Shown: positions 1 to 4,286 of the stretch, piece after piece | Numbering within the stretch: position 1 is the stretch's first letter | Layout: each line of letters opens with the position of its first letter | Source: a virus | Virus record (IMG/VR): IMGVR_UViG_3300033145_000442 | Coordinates: 1 to 23,319 of that record | DNA: 23,319 nt | Strand: one strand, 5' to 3' | Notes under the pieces: model-generated | What the model was told of the DNA's origin: nothing | The model's input: the letters and a program-made list of their open reading frames with translations, nothing else | Database searches by the model: none | Program-made: the position numbers and the translations under genes

Positions 1-3
1 TTT

Positions 4-250
4 GTAATCCCATAATGGAAATTATTATTGGTCATTATGGGATTCTGAAACGTGTTTTTGGGGGTGATTACCCTAACCTGAGGTCGAATTACCCTAACCT
101 GTAGCGTAGGCCAGGGCAGCGTAACTGTTTATAGGTGTTAGGTTTATGTTGGTTTGCCCCCTTTACCCTAACCTTGGCCCAAAAAGTATTTTTTTGTAAA
201 CCGTTTTTCGTCATTTATCCCATAATGGAAGTAGTCTAGTAGGGATTCTC
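4..250. repeat. TATCCCATAATGGAA-type repeat, two direct copies plus one inverted
   Basis: The core ATCCCATAATGGAA occurs at 7-20 and 217-230. Each copy is followed about 20 bases later by GGGATTCT (40-47 and 243-250) and then a T-rich tract. In the first copy AATCCCATAATG (6-17) also pairs with its reverse complement CATTATGGGATT (33-44), so it can form a 12-bp stem with a 15-base loop. The second copy lacks the perfect inverted arm. The arrangement resembles protein-binding repeats; the function is unknown. Confidence 0.6.
67..174. repeat. TTACCCTAACCT repeat, three copies
   Basis: ATTACCCTAACCTG occurs at 67-80 and 88-101 with 21-base phasing, and TTTACCCTAACCT at 162-174. The first two copies sit on the same helical face (two turns), as is common for iteron-type protein-binding sites. 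Function is not shown by sequence. Confidence 0.6.
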
Positions 251-293
251 TGTTTTTCTTCTTTGTGTTTACTCTATACTATTTCTTCTCTTA

Positions 294-412
294 GTCGGGG
301 TAAAGGGGGTAAAAATAGGTTTAGAGAGTTTTATCGCCGATTTTTAATCCCCCACTCCGTGACGTTAGGTCGGGGTAGGTAGGGGTAAATGGGGTGTGAG
401 GTCGGGGTGGGG
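294..412 (+). repeat. GTCGGGGT repeats and five-tract G-quadruplex candidate
   Basis: GTCGGGGT occurs three times (294-301, 369-376, 401-408). From 372 to 412 the plus strand has five GGGG tracts (372-375, 382-385, 391-394, 404-407, 409-412) separated by loops of 6, 5, 9 and 1 bases. This satisfies the usual pattern for a four-layer G-quadruplex with a spare tract. GGGGTAAA-like units also recur near 298, 306 and 382. Confidence 0.6.
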
Positions 413-419
413 TGACAAA

Positions 420-435
420 GTTAGGCGCGCCTAAC
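420..435. repeat. Perfect 16-bp palindrome
   Basis: GTTAGGCGCGCCTAAC is a perfect palindrome with no spacer. It begins eight bases after the last G4 tract and lies about 50 bases before the leftward terminator. A spacer-less palindrome of this length fits a dimeric-protein operator or a recombination or replication site better than an RNA hairpin. No matching copy was seen elsewhere in the window. Confidence 0.6.
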
Positions 436-487
436 ATTTTTCGAGGTATTTCGTGGTTTTGGACCTCCCCCGCCACCTAACCCCATT

Positions 488-511
488 AAAAAAGGCCCCA
501 GGAAGGGGCCT
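488..511 (-). terminator. Intrinsic terminator of the leftward operon
   Basis: Read on the minus strand, AGGCCCC (505-511) is followed by a 5-base loop and GGGGCCT (493-499), then a run of T (488-493). That is a 7-bp GC-rich stem followed by a U tract, a classic Rho-independent terminator. It lies 26 bases after the stop codon of the last leftward gene, so it closes that operon. Confidence 0.85.
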
Positions 512-536
512 AGCACGCCGCAGAATGGCCGATCGG

Positions 537-842
537 TCACAAGTCTATCCGTTGGTACTCACCACCATAGTTGTCCATCCTGAGGCAGCCTGGGTCCGCG
601 CCATCCGTGTCATAGTCTCGCACCTCGATCTTGATACGGTCCGGGACGTCAATCTTAAAGATCGTGCCGCGGCCGATGCCAAGTACTATCTTGATTGCCC
701 CTTGGTCGTCCAGCAGGGCATGCAGCAGATTCCACACGCCGCCTAGTGCGTTGCGCTCTGTGGCCTTCAGCCGTTTGTCGTCCATGAGGCCGCCGATCCA
801 TAACGCCTGCTTTTTTAACAGTGGGTAGTCAATAGTTTCCAT
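537..842 (-). CDS. Hypothetical protein, last gene of leftward operon
   Basis: This 101-residue protein is the longest in the leftward operon; I do not recognise a family. The N-terminal half is Lys/Leu/Ala-rich and probably helical (a MDDKRLKATERNAL stretch). The C-terminal half is beta-like and acidic with Gly and Tyr (RDYDTDGADPG, then DNYGGEYQRIDL). No Cys cluster, signal or membrane segment is seen. The start is set by the operon's repeated leader, AGGAGATCAGCAAG directly before ATG. The upstream gene stops inside the Shine-Dalgarno region 12 bases away, so translation is probably coupled. The terminator follows. Plus-strand frames overlapping it have no ribosome-binding site and are shadows. 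Confidence 0.8.
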   Translation of the reverse strand: METIDYPLLKKQALWIGGLMDDKRLKATERNALGGVWNLLHALLDDQGAIKIVLGIGRGTIFKIDVPDRIKIEVRDYDTDGADPGCLRMDNYGGEYQRIDL

Positions 843-854
843 CTTGCTGATCTC

Positions 855-1028
855 CTAACCTATGTTAAGGAGTATGCCTAGACGTCTAGTCATCTCCTTA
901 TATTCTGGAGTTTGCTGTCTCAGATACGTCTTGGCGTGAAACAGCCATGGGAAGCTTTGGCGCATCGTGTGGGGTGTAACAGGCCGATTAACCCATGACA
1001 AATATTGATCTAAGAGATATGTTTCCAT
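855..1028 (-). CDS. Small hypothetical protein, 57 residues
   Basis: The gene begins METYLLDQYLSWVN and ends RRLGILLNIG before a TAG stop. It is aromatic- and Leu-rich with scattered basic residues, probably helical, without a clear membrane segment; the function is unknown. The start is supported by the same AGGAGATCAGCAAG leader as its neighbours. The leader identity continues into the first codons: this gene and the next one downstream both start ATGGAAAC. The stop codon lies within the next gene's Shine-Dalgarno site. Confidence 0.7.
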   Translation of the reverse strand: METYLLDQYLSWVNRPVTPHTMRQSFPWLFHAKTYLRQQTPEYKEMTRRLGILLNIG

Positions 1029-1061
1029 CTTGCTGATCTCCTTTAGCTGTGCATCGCTACC

Positions 1062-1187
1062 CTACCACGACACGGCAAGCCACCCAATAACAATTAAGCC
1101 GCTGGCCCGCCCCGCATAAAATGGCACGCACCATCTGAACCCAAATTCCACGGACCTATAAATTTGATATTTGCCGATGTTTACCAT
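1062..1187 (-). CDS. Small hypothetical protein, 41 residues, hydrophobic C-terminus
   Basis: The peptide begins MVNIGKYQIYRSVEF and ends ASGLIVIGWLAVSW at a TAG stop. The last 14 residues are hydrophobic and could sit in a membrane, although they are short for a full transmembrane helix. ATG directly follows AGGAGATCAGCAAG, the operon's repeated leader, which is the main evidence that it is translated. A 33-base gap separates it from each neighbouring gene. No family is recognised. Confidence 0.6.
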   Translation of the reverse strand: MVNIGKYQIYRSVEFGFRWCVPFYAGRASGLIVIGWLAVSW

Positions 1188-1220
1188 CTTGCTGATCTCC
1201 TCTAACTATGTTGTGAACGC

Positions 1221-1418
1221 CTATCGCCTTTGAATGGTAACGCCAGGGGTATCTCGTACCCATTGCCTATTTTCCGGAGTGTCGGGTATCACACCACATG
1301 AGGCCCTGCTGCCCAGAGTAGCAGAGCCCATCCGGCGGAAAGTAGCCCCGAACCTCTTGTTCAGTATTCGTGATTGTTCTGCGAATTTTCGGTTGCTGCC
1401 ACCGTAGCGTATCCACAT
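1221..1418 (-). CDS. Small basic hypothetical protein, 65 residues
   Basis: The protein begins MWIRYGGSNRKFAEQS and is rich in Arg, Lys and Gly (net positive), with one Cys. It ends DTPGVTIQRR. No domain is recognised; the charge would suit nucleic-acid binding, but that is inference. The start follows a two-base-shorter version of the repeated leader (AAAGGATCAGCAAG then ATG). Two overlapping minus-strand frames here lack such a leader and were not called. Confidence 0.65.
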   Translation of the reverse strand: MWIRYGGSNRKFAEQSRILNKRFGATFRRMGSATLGSRASCGVIPDTPENRQWVRDTPGVTIQRR

Positions 1419-1438
1419 CTTGCTGATCCTTTAGAAAC

Positions 1439-1462
1439 GCCCGGCCTATGTGAGCGCCGGGC
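1439..1462 (-). other. Intergenic hairpin inside leftward operon
   Basis: GCCCGGC (1439-1445) pairs with GCCGGGC (1456-1462), a 7-bp GC stem with a 10-base loop, between two leftward genes and just before the ribosome-binding site of the gene at 1221-1418. On the minus strand only GTTTCT follows, so it is a poor terminator. It could be a partial terminator, an RNA-stability element or a recombination scar. Confidence 0.5.
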
Positions 1463-1472
1463 AGTGAGAGAG

Positions 1473-1643
1473 TCAATAGATACGCGTTGCGTTATAGGCG
1501 TACGTCGGCCAGTCCCATGCGCTGATCTCGGGGATGCTCGGGCGTGCGTAGACCTTACCGCCCTCGCGCTTGGCAATCCGGATGGCCTTGCGTTTGTTGC
1601 GGATCAAGCCCCATTTCTTGCCGACTGTGATTGCGTACAACAT
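1473..1643 (-). CDS. Small basic hypothetical protein, 56 residues
   Basis: The protein begins MLYAITVGKKWGLIRNKRKA and is strongly basic in its first half (repeated Lys/Arg), with a Tyr/Trp-rich second half (SAWDWPTYAYNATRIY). The start codon overlaps the upstream stop by one base (TGATG). A GGAGG Shine-Dalgarno lies six bases before it, inside the end of the upstream gene, so translation is probably coupled. Unlike its neighbours it lacks the repeated leader. The basic and aromatic content would suit a nucleic-acid-binding role; no family is recognised. Confidence 0.65.
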   Translation of the reverse strand: MLYAITVGKKWGLIRNKRKAIRIAKREGGKVYARPSIPEISAWDWPTYAYNATRIY

Positions 1644-1876
1644 CAGTCTGCCTCCATATCGGCTCGCAGCGGTTCGAGTGCCGCAAAGGCTGGCAGGTTT
1701 TGGTCGATATATTCCGCTATATCGGCCACCCTGCTGTTTCCATGGATCAGGTTGAATAGCTGCCCAGCTATCTGGTACACTGCATTGGTGTACTGTTGGT
1801 CTGCATGATGTCTAGCAGCGTTTTCGGTGGGATGTAGCTTACCATCGCGTGTTTGTATCATTGTAACCTGTTTCAT
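1643..1876 (-). CDS. Hypothetical protein, 77 residues
   Basis: The protein begins MKQVTMIQTRDGKLHPTENA. Its middle (HHADQQYTNAVYQIAGQL) and end (VADIAEYIDQNLPAFAALEP) look helical and amphipathic. The opening 'TRDGKLHPTENAARHH' resembles small phage proteins described as 'T.DG..F.t...A..HE', which carry an N-terminal query-like strand before a helix; this is a loose resemblance. A longer frame exists upstream, but the ATG at 1876 sits right behind AGGAGATCAGTAAG (one change from the operon leader), so I take that start. The stop overlaps the next start by one base. Confidence 0.75.
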   Translation of the reverse strand: MKQVTMIQTRDGKLHPTENAARHHADQQYTNAVYQIAGQLFNLIHGNSRVADIAEYIDQNLPAFAALEPLRADMEAD

Positions 1877-1877
1877 C

Positions 1878-1934
1878 TTACTGATCTCCTCTAACATACA
1901 TGTAGATCCATAGTACGAGTAGTGCAAGCTCCAT
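1878..1934 (-). CDS. Possible 18-residue membrane micropeptide
   Basis: An ATG seven bases after AAGGGAG starts a peptide MELALLVLWIYMYVRGDQ; an ATG two codons earlier (1940) is closer to the Shine-Dalgarno. Residues 3-14 are almost entirely hydrophobic and the tail is charged, so a translated product would be a very short membrane peptide. The stop codon lies within the next gene's leader, as for other genes of this operon. The length is so short that it could be an accidental frame or an upstream reading frame that tunes the next gene. Confidence 0.35.
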   Translation of the reverse strand: MELALLVLWIYMYVRGDQ

Positions 1935-2005
1935 GGTCATGCTCCCTTGTGTGCGGGTTAACAGATCATAAGGGCAGGTCCCTCGGGACCAGCCGTTGCA
2001 CTCTG

Positions 2006-2119
2006 TTAGCGTTTAAGCGAGTCTAGCAGAGCCGTGATGGTCTCGAAGTACATAGTCACCCGGCTACCATCGCGTACGCCGTACCAGCCCCATCTGTTGT
2101 GTCGTAGTCCTGTTCTCAT
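2006..2119 (-). CDS. Small hypothetical protein, 37 residues, first gene of leftward operon
   Basis: The peptide begins MRTGLRHNRWGWYGVRDGSR and ends LLDSLKR at TAA. It is basic and aromatic, with no recognised domain. It has the best ribosome-binding site of the operon (AAAGGAGG, seven bases before ATG) and is the first reading frame downstream of the sigma70-like promoter, after a leader hairpin. These three facts support the call despite the short length. Between its stop and the next frame there is a small GGTCCC/GGGACC inverted repeat (1977-1990). Confidence 0.6.
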   Translation of the reverse strand: MRTGLRHNRWGWYGVRDGSRVTMYFETITALLDSLKR

Positions 2120-2136
2120 GGGTTATCCTCCTTTGT

Positions 2137-2152
2137 GTGGCACCATTGCCAC
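2137..2152 (-). other. 5' leader hairpin of leftward transcript
   Basis: GTGGCA (2137-2142) pairs with TGCCAC (2147-2152) around a 4-base loop. From the promoter position, transcription should start near 2152, so this stem would be the very 5' end of the mRNA, right before the AAAGGAGG site. A 5'-terminal stem typically protects mRNA from decay; this role is inferred. Confidence 0.5.
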
Positions 2153-2159
2153 TGACCAT

Positions 2160-2188
2160 AGTATAACACACGTTCGGCATGGGTGCAA
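2160..2188 (-). promoter_or_regulatory. Sigma70-type promoter for leftward operon
   Basis: On the minus strand a -35 box TTGCAC (2183-2188, 4 of 6 consensus) and a -10 box TATACT (2160-2165, 5 of 6) are separated by exactly 17 bases (2166-2182). An AT-rich stretch (TAATAAAAAAGAAT on the minus strand) lies just upstream and could act as an UP element. It is placed 41 bases before the first leftward start codon. This suggests early transcription by host RNA polymerase. Confidence 0.75.
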
Positions 2189-2418
2189 ATTCTTTTTTAT
2201 TATGACTGATTGCGGGCGCACGCGTTCATCTATGCGGGGGTGGGGGGGTATGACCCTTGCGTGTCCTGGTTCGGCCAAAGGGGCCCCGTTGGGAGACCCC
2301 CGCGACACACAAAATTCCATAAACAAGACCCCCAGGGTCTACAATAGCATCTGCGGCGTATGTATAGAGGGGGTTTATTCCCCTGAATGCCAGGGTTTTC
2401 GGTGTTAATGACCCTGTG

Positions 2419-2480
2419 CCCCCCGTAGCTCAATTGACAGAGCTTGCGATAGGTCGCACCTATCCATACAGAGGGGGTCA
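2419..2480 (+). other. tRNA-like sequence lacking a T arm (degenerate tRNA)
   Basis: It starts CCCCCCG-TA and has a textbook D arm (GCTC, loop AATTGACA, GAGC; 2428-2443). A perfect 5-bp stem TGCGA/TCGCA (2445-2458) follows in the anticodon-arm position, but its loop is only four bases. Instead of a T arm there are 12 bases and then GAGGGGG-TCA, which can pair partly with the 5' C run. It lacks the GTTCRANYC T loop, so it is probably a decayed tRNA gene or a mimic, not a working tRNA. The same bases can also form the competing hairpin at 2471-2499. Confidence 0.35.
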
Positions 2481-2499
2481 ATGGCCCTGTGACCCCCTC
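2471..2499. repeat. 10-bp perfect hairpin
   Basis: GAGGGGGTCA (2471-2480) is perfectly complementary to TGACCCCCTC (2490-2499) with a 9-base loop. No U tract follows on either strand, so it is a strong RNA structure but not a standard terminator. Confidence 0.6.
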
Positions 2500-2506
2500 A
2501 ATGGGC

Positions 2507-2539
2507 AGGCCCACAAAGGATTATAAATCCGGTGGGCCT
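2507..2539. repeat. Two-storey hairpin AGGCCCAC / GTGGGCCT
   Basis: AGGCCCAC (2507-2514) pairs with GTGGGCCT (2532-2539). Inside it GGATT (2518-2522) pairs with AATCC (2526-2530) around a 3-base loop; the internal loop is AAA opposite G. That gives 13 base pairs in 33 bases, three bases upstream of the tRNA. A role in 5' processing of the tRNA transcript or in termination is possible. Confidence 0.6.
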
Positions 2540-2542
2540 TAC

Positions 2543-2615
2543 ACCCCCGTAGTGTAACTAGGCTAGCACGCGTGAAGAATGATTGCGTACTGCTGGTTCG
2601 AATCCAGCCGGGGGT
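2543..2615 (+). tRNA. tRNA gene with non-canonical anticodon loop, isotype unassigned
   Basis: All cloverleaf segments are present with standard lengths: acceptor ACCCCCG/CGGGGGT (7 perfect pairs), TA, D stem GTGT/GCAC with a 10-base loop containing GG and ending in A, a 5-pair anticodon stem CGTGA/TTGCG (two G-U pairs), a 4-base variable loop, T stem GCTGG/CCAGC and T loop TTCGAAT. The anticodon loop reads AGAATGA: position 33, almost always U, is G, and the formal anticodon would be AAT. No CCA is encoded. The gene may be a decaying tRNA, a tRNA fragment kept as an attachment or recombination site, or a tRNA with an unusual role. It ends 30 bases before the first rightward gene. Confidence 0.6.
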
Positions 2616-2644
2616 TTTACCAAACCACTCACAAGGAGTACAAA

Positions 2645-3004
2645 ATGGCGATTCATGTCGCACGTTTGACGAGTAATGGCGGGAAAGTCGCCGTACCAGG
2701 GGCATTATCGGCCGATCCGGTCCACGCGACCGGCCAAACGGCCACTGACGCGGTTACCGGCGGGGATCACACCCTTACAGTAGTCGGGGGAAGGTCCTAT
2801 TTGGTGATGGCCACGAACGTCGGGAACTTCATTTTCGGCATTTTGACCGTAGCCACTGCTGCAAACATTGCATGGATGTGCCCGAAAAACCAGGCGATTG
2901 TGATTAATATGCCCGAAGGCGAAACGAGCCTTCACTACATGTCTGATACGAATGATGGCGTAATTTACTTGACAGAACTACACCAGAACCCCGGAAGTGT
3001 CTGA
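2645..3004 (+). CDS. Hypothetical protein, possible small virion protein
   Basis: This 119-residue protein begins MAIHVARLTSNGGKVAVPGA. It is rich in Val, Thr, Ala and Gly with alternating beta-like segments (HTLTVVGGRSYLVMATN, then GILTVATAANIAWM), a single Cys and no signal peptide, which is typical of small beta-sandwich virion proteins. I do not recognise a family. The frame is open further upstream through the tRNA, but the ATG at 2645 follows AAGGAG with seven bases and is clearly the start. It is the first rightward gene after the tRNA. Its TGA overlaps the next ATG by one base, so the genes are coupled. Confidence 0.8.
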   Translation: MAIHVARLTSNGGKVAVPGALSADPVHATGQTATDAVTGGDHTLTVVGGRSYLVMATNVGNFIFGILTVATAANIAWMCPKNQAIVINMPEGETSLHYMSDTNDGVIYLTELHQNPGSV

Positions 3005-3096
3005 TGGCTGAGCCGCTTCTAATCTGGATAAGTATGGCAGCCGTGTTGTACTTGATTCTCCACGTATGGCGGTTGATCACGCGGAAGAAAGGATGA
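3004..3096 (+). CDS. 30-residue single-span membrane peptide
   Basis: The peptide runs MAEPLLIWISMAAVLYLILH then VWRLITRKKG. A hydrophobic span (residues 5-22) is followed by five positive charges, so a single membrane helix with the basic tail in the cytoplasm is likely. It is coupled on both sides: its ATG overlaps the upstream stop (TGATG) and its stop overlaps the protease start (ATGA). Tight coupling to a membrane-anchored protease suggests a joint envelope function. A holin-like or small membrane-partner role is a guess; no family is recognised. Confidence 0.6.
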   Translation: MAEPLLIWISMAAVLYLILHVWRLITRKKG

Positions 3097-3911
3097 ACAT
3101 GCGTAATATCCTACTCCTAATCGGCATATTTTTACTCGTAACGACCGGAATTATCGGAATGGTTGACGAACCCATCAACATTGTGCAGCTTGACAATCGC
3201 CTCCCCAACCTGATTGAGGACGTGCGATCTAGCGTCGTACACATCAGCAAGCTCAACGACAGTCAAAGTTCCGGGTGCCTCATATCGGCCGATGGGATCT
3301 TGTTTACCGCAAAGCATGTCAGTGACGGCAAGCCGGGTGATTACATCGTCATGCTTGACGACGGCCGTGAGTTCAAGGTCAAGCCCGGCTACGTGTTAGA
3401 GGACAGAGAGAATGACATCACCTTTATGCAACTCGACCTTAACGGGACAGAGCCTAATCTCCCGTACGCGACACTGGCTACGGAGGATGTCCTCAGGGTG
3501 GGCCAGCAAGTGGTTGTCATGGGGAGCCCTCTGGGGAGTGGCAACTTTAACTCTGTGTCTGTAGGTATCCTCTCGGCTCTCAGCAGAGACTTGTACAACC
3601 GTAAAGGCTGGGAGCAAGAGCAACGCTACAACTGGCACGTGATGCTACAGTCGACATCCCCGGCGTTCCCGGGTAACAGCGGCGGGCCCGTGTTCAACAT
3701 GGGCAGTGAGGTGATCGGTGTTTTGGTGGCCGGGCAGGCTGAGACGCTCAATTTCTCGGTGCCAGTCGCACGTTTTGTTGATACTATCGACGCTGTGCGC
3801 ACTCATTTCGCACTGTGCCGATTCAATGTGGTTAAGGCAGAGAAGCCCACGTATGATGTAGCCTACGAGATGCAGCGGCTGGTGGATACTATCGATGGAC
3901 TAAACAGATAA
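3093..3911 (+). CDS. Membrane-tethered or secreted trypsin-like serine protease (S1C/HtrA type)
   Basis: This 272-residue protein has the full chymotrypsin-fold triad: His75 in FTAKHV, Asp108 in ENDITFM and Ser196 in PGNSGGPV, in the right order and spacing for the HtrA/DegP catalytic domain. The length leaves no room for a PDZ domain; the tail after about residue 235 is short and helical. Residues 4-23 (RNILLLIGIFLLVTTGIIG) form a hydrophobic signal/anchor, so the catalytic domain should face the periplasm or outside. The start at 3093 overlaps the membrane-peptide stop (ATGA); the ATG at 3099, with AAAGGA at better spacing, is an alternative. Phage proteases for head maturation are normally cytoplasmic, so the export signal makes an envelope role (superinfection exclusion, lysis, receptor trimming) more likely. 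Confidence 0.85.
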   Translation: MNMRNILLLIGIFLLVTTGIIGMVDEPINIVQLDNRLPNLIEDVRSSVVHISKLNDSQSSGCLISADGILFTAKHVSDGKPGDYIVMLDDGREFKVKPGYVLEDRENDITFMQLDLNGTEPNLPYATLATEDVLRVGQQVVVMGSPLGSGNFNSVSVGILSALSRDLYNRKGWEQEQRYNWHVMLQSTSPAFPGNSGGPVFNMGSEVIGVLVAGQAETLNFSVPVARFVDTIDAVRTHFALCRFNVVKAEKPTYDVAYEMQRLVDTIDGLNR

Positions 3912-3935
3912 CAGTTTAGCAAGGGGAACAAAACC

Positions 3936-4286
3936 ATGAAGTGCATGAACGGAAACATCGTTATCGTACGAGGCAAGAACCAGAGTGAGCGCAAGGGCAT
4001 TATCCTGCCCGAGGCCGCTCAAGAGGAGTCCAACGTTGGTGAGATCATCTGTATTGATGAGACCATTATGTCACTGGACGTCGGCGACACCGTCCTCGTG
4101 CCGCTCCTTACCATGATGCGTATCCGGCAGACTGGTATGTGTGACCTGATAGTCGACGGCAAGCCTGCGCTGGTCATCAAGGAAGAGGACATCGCGGTAG
4201 TGTGGCCGAAGGGGGGAACACATGCTCCACCTACAGACGATCAGGCCGTAGAGTGGGACAACGGCGATGACCCGAGGATGAACTGA
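3936..4286 (+). CDS. GroES/Cpn10-like co-chaperonin
   Basis: This 116-residue protein matches the co-chaperonin layout: an N-terminal strand NGNIVIVRGK, a flexible Lys/Glu/Ser loop ending in the hydrophobic tripeptide region GIIL (residues 21-24) that in GroES docks on GroEL, then VGEIICID, GDTVLVP and a C-terminal strand ALVIKEEDIAVV corresponding to the EEVLIM..DILAIV end of GroES. A roughly 25-residue acidic tail (after PKGGTHAPP) is extra. Phage co-chaperonins such as T4 gp31 replace GroES so that capsid protein fits the host GroEL cavity. Its place in the virion operon supports a capsid-folding role. AAGGGGAAC precedes the start. The stop overlaps the next start (TGATG). Confidence 0.8.
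   Translation: MKCMNGNIVIVRGKNQSERKGIILPEAAQEESNVGEIICIDETIMSLDVGDTVLVPLLTMMRIRQTGMCDLIVDGKPALVIKEEDIAVVWPKGGTHAPPTDDQAVEWDNGDDPRMN

Larger units (their letters stand above)
1..484. other. Non-coding, repeat-rich region
   Basis: I see no convincing gene here. The stretch is AT-rich on the left and G-rich on the right, and it holds short direct and inverted repeats, a run of G4 tracts and a perfect 16-bp palindrome, listed separately. The leftward operon ends just to its right at a terminator, so the region is outside that transcript. Clustered repeats in an otherwise gene-dense phage genome suggest a replication, packaging or recombination site; that is inference. Confidence 0.5.
840..1890 (-). 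promoter_or_regulatory. Repeated translation leader, five copies
   Basis: The minus-strand motif AGGAGATCAGCAAG-ATG precedes five separate small genes, at plus-strand 840-856, 1026-1042, 1185-1201, 1416-1430 (two bases shorter) and 1874-1890 (one substitution). It combines a strong Shine-Dalgarno core with a fixed eight-base spacer, ATCAGCAAG less its last base counted by the core used. Spacers are normally free to vary, so the conserved ATCAGCAAG implies recent duplication of a gene-start cassette or a common translational regulator. It decides the starts of all five genes. Confidence 0.8.
2189..2542. other. Structured non-coding divide between leftward and rightward operons
   Basis: No gene is convincing here. 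The stretch has several strong inverted repeats: GCGGGGGT/ACCCCCGC (2234-2241 and 2296-2303, enclosing 54 bases), AGACCC/GGGTCT (2326-2340), AGGGG/CCCCT around 2370-2390, and the two hairpins and tRNA-like sequence listed separately. I could not find a convincing rightward sigma70 promoter in it. Likely roles are processing or termination of RNA, degenerate tRNA genes, or a packaging signal upstream of the terminase genes. Confidence 0.5.

Noticed and set aside
67-174. Telomere-like CCCTAA repeats
   Set aside because: Each unit contains CCCTAA only once, the units are dispersed and not tandem, and the context is a phage genome; they are better described as iteron-like boxes.
453-828. Plus-strand open frames opposite the 101-residue leftward gene
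   Set aside because: They lack Shine-Dalgarno sites and run through the leftward terminator; the minus-strand gene has the repeated leader and operon context.
1267-1576. Additional minus-strand frames of 69 and 71 codons overlapping the 65- and 56-residue leftward genes
   Set aside because: Neither has the repeated leader or a Shine-Dalgarno at its start, and both clash with the better supported genes.
2034-2408. Plus-strand frame of 124 codons between the operons
   Set aside because: It overlaps the leftward promoter and first gene, and is Cys/Arg/Gly-rich without a ribosome-binding site.
2434-2465. TTGACA near 2434 as a rightward promoter -35 box
   Set aside because: No acceptable -10 box lies 16 to 18 bases downstream, and the bases belong to the D arm of the tRNA-like sequence.
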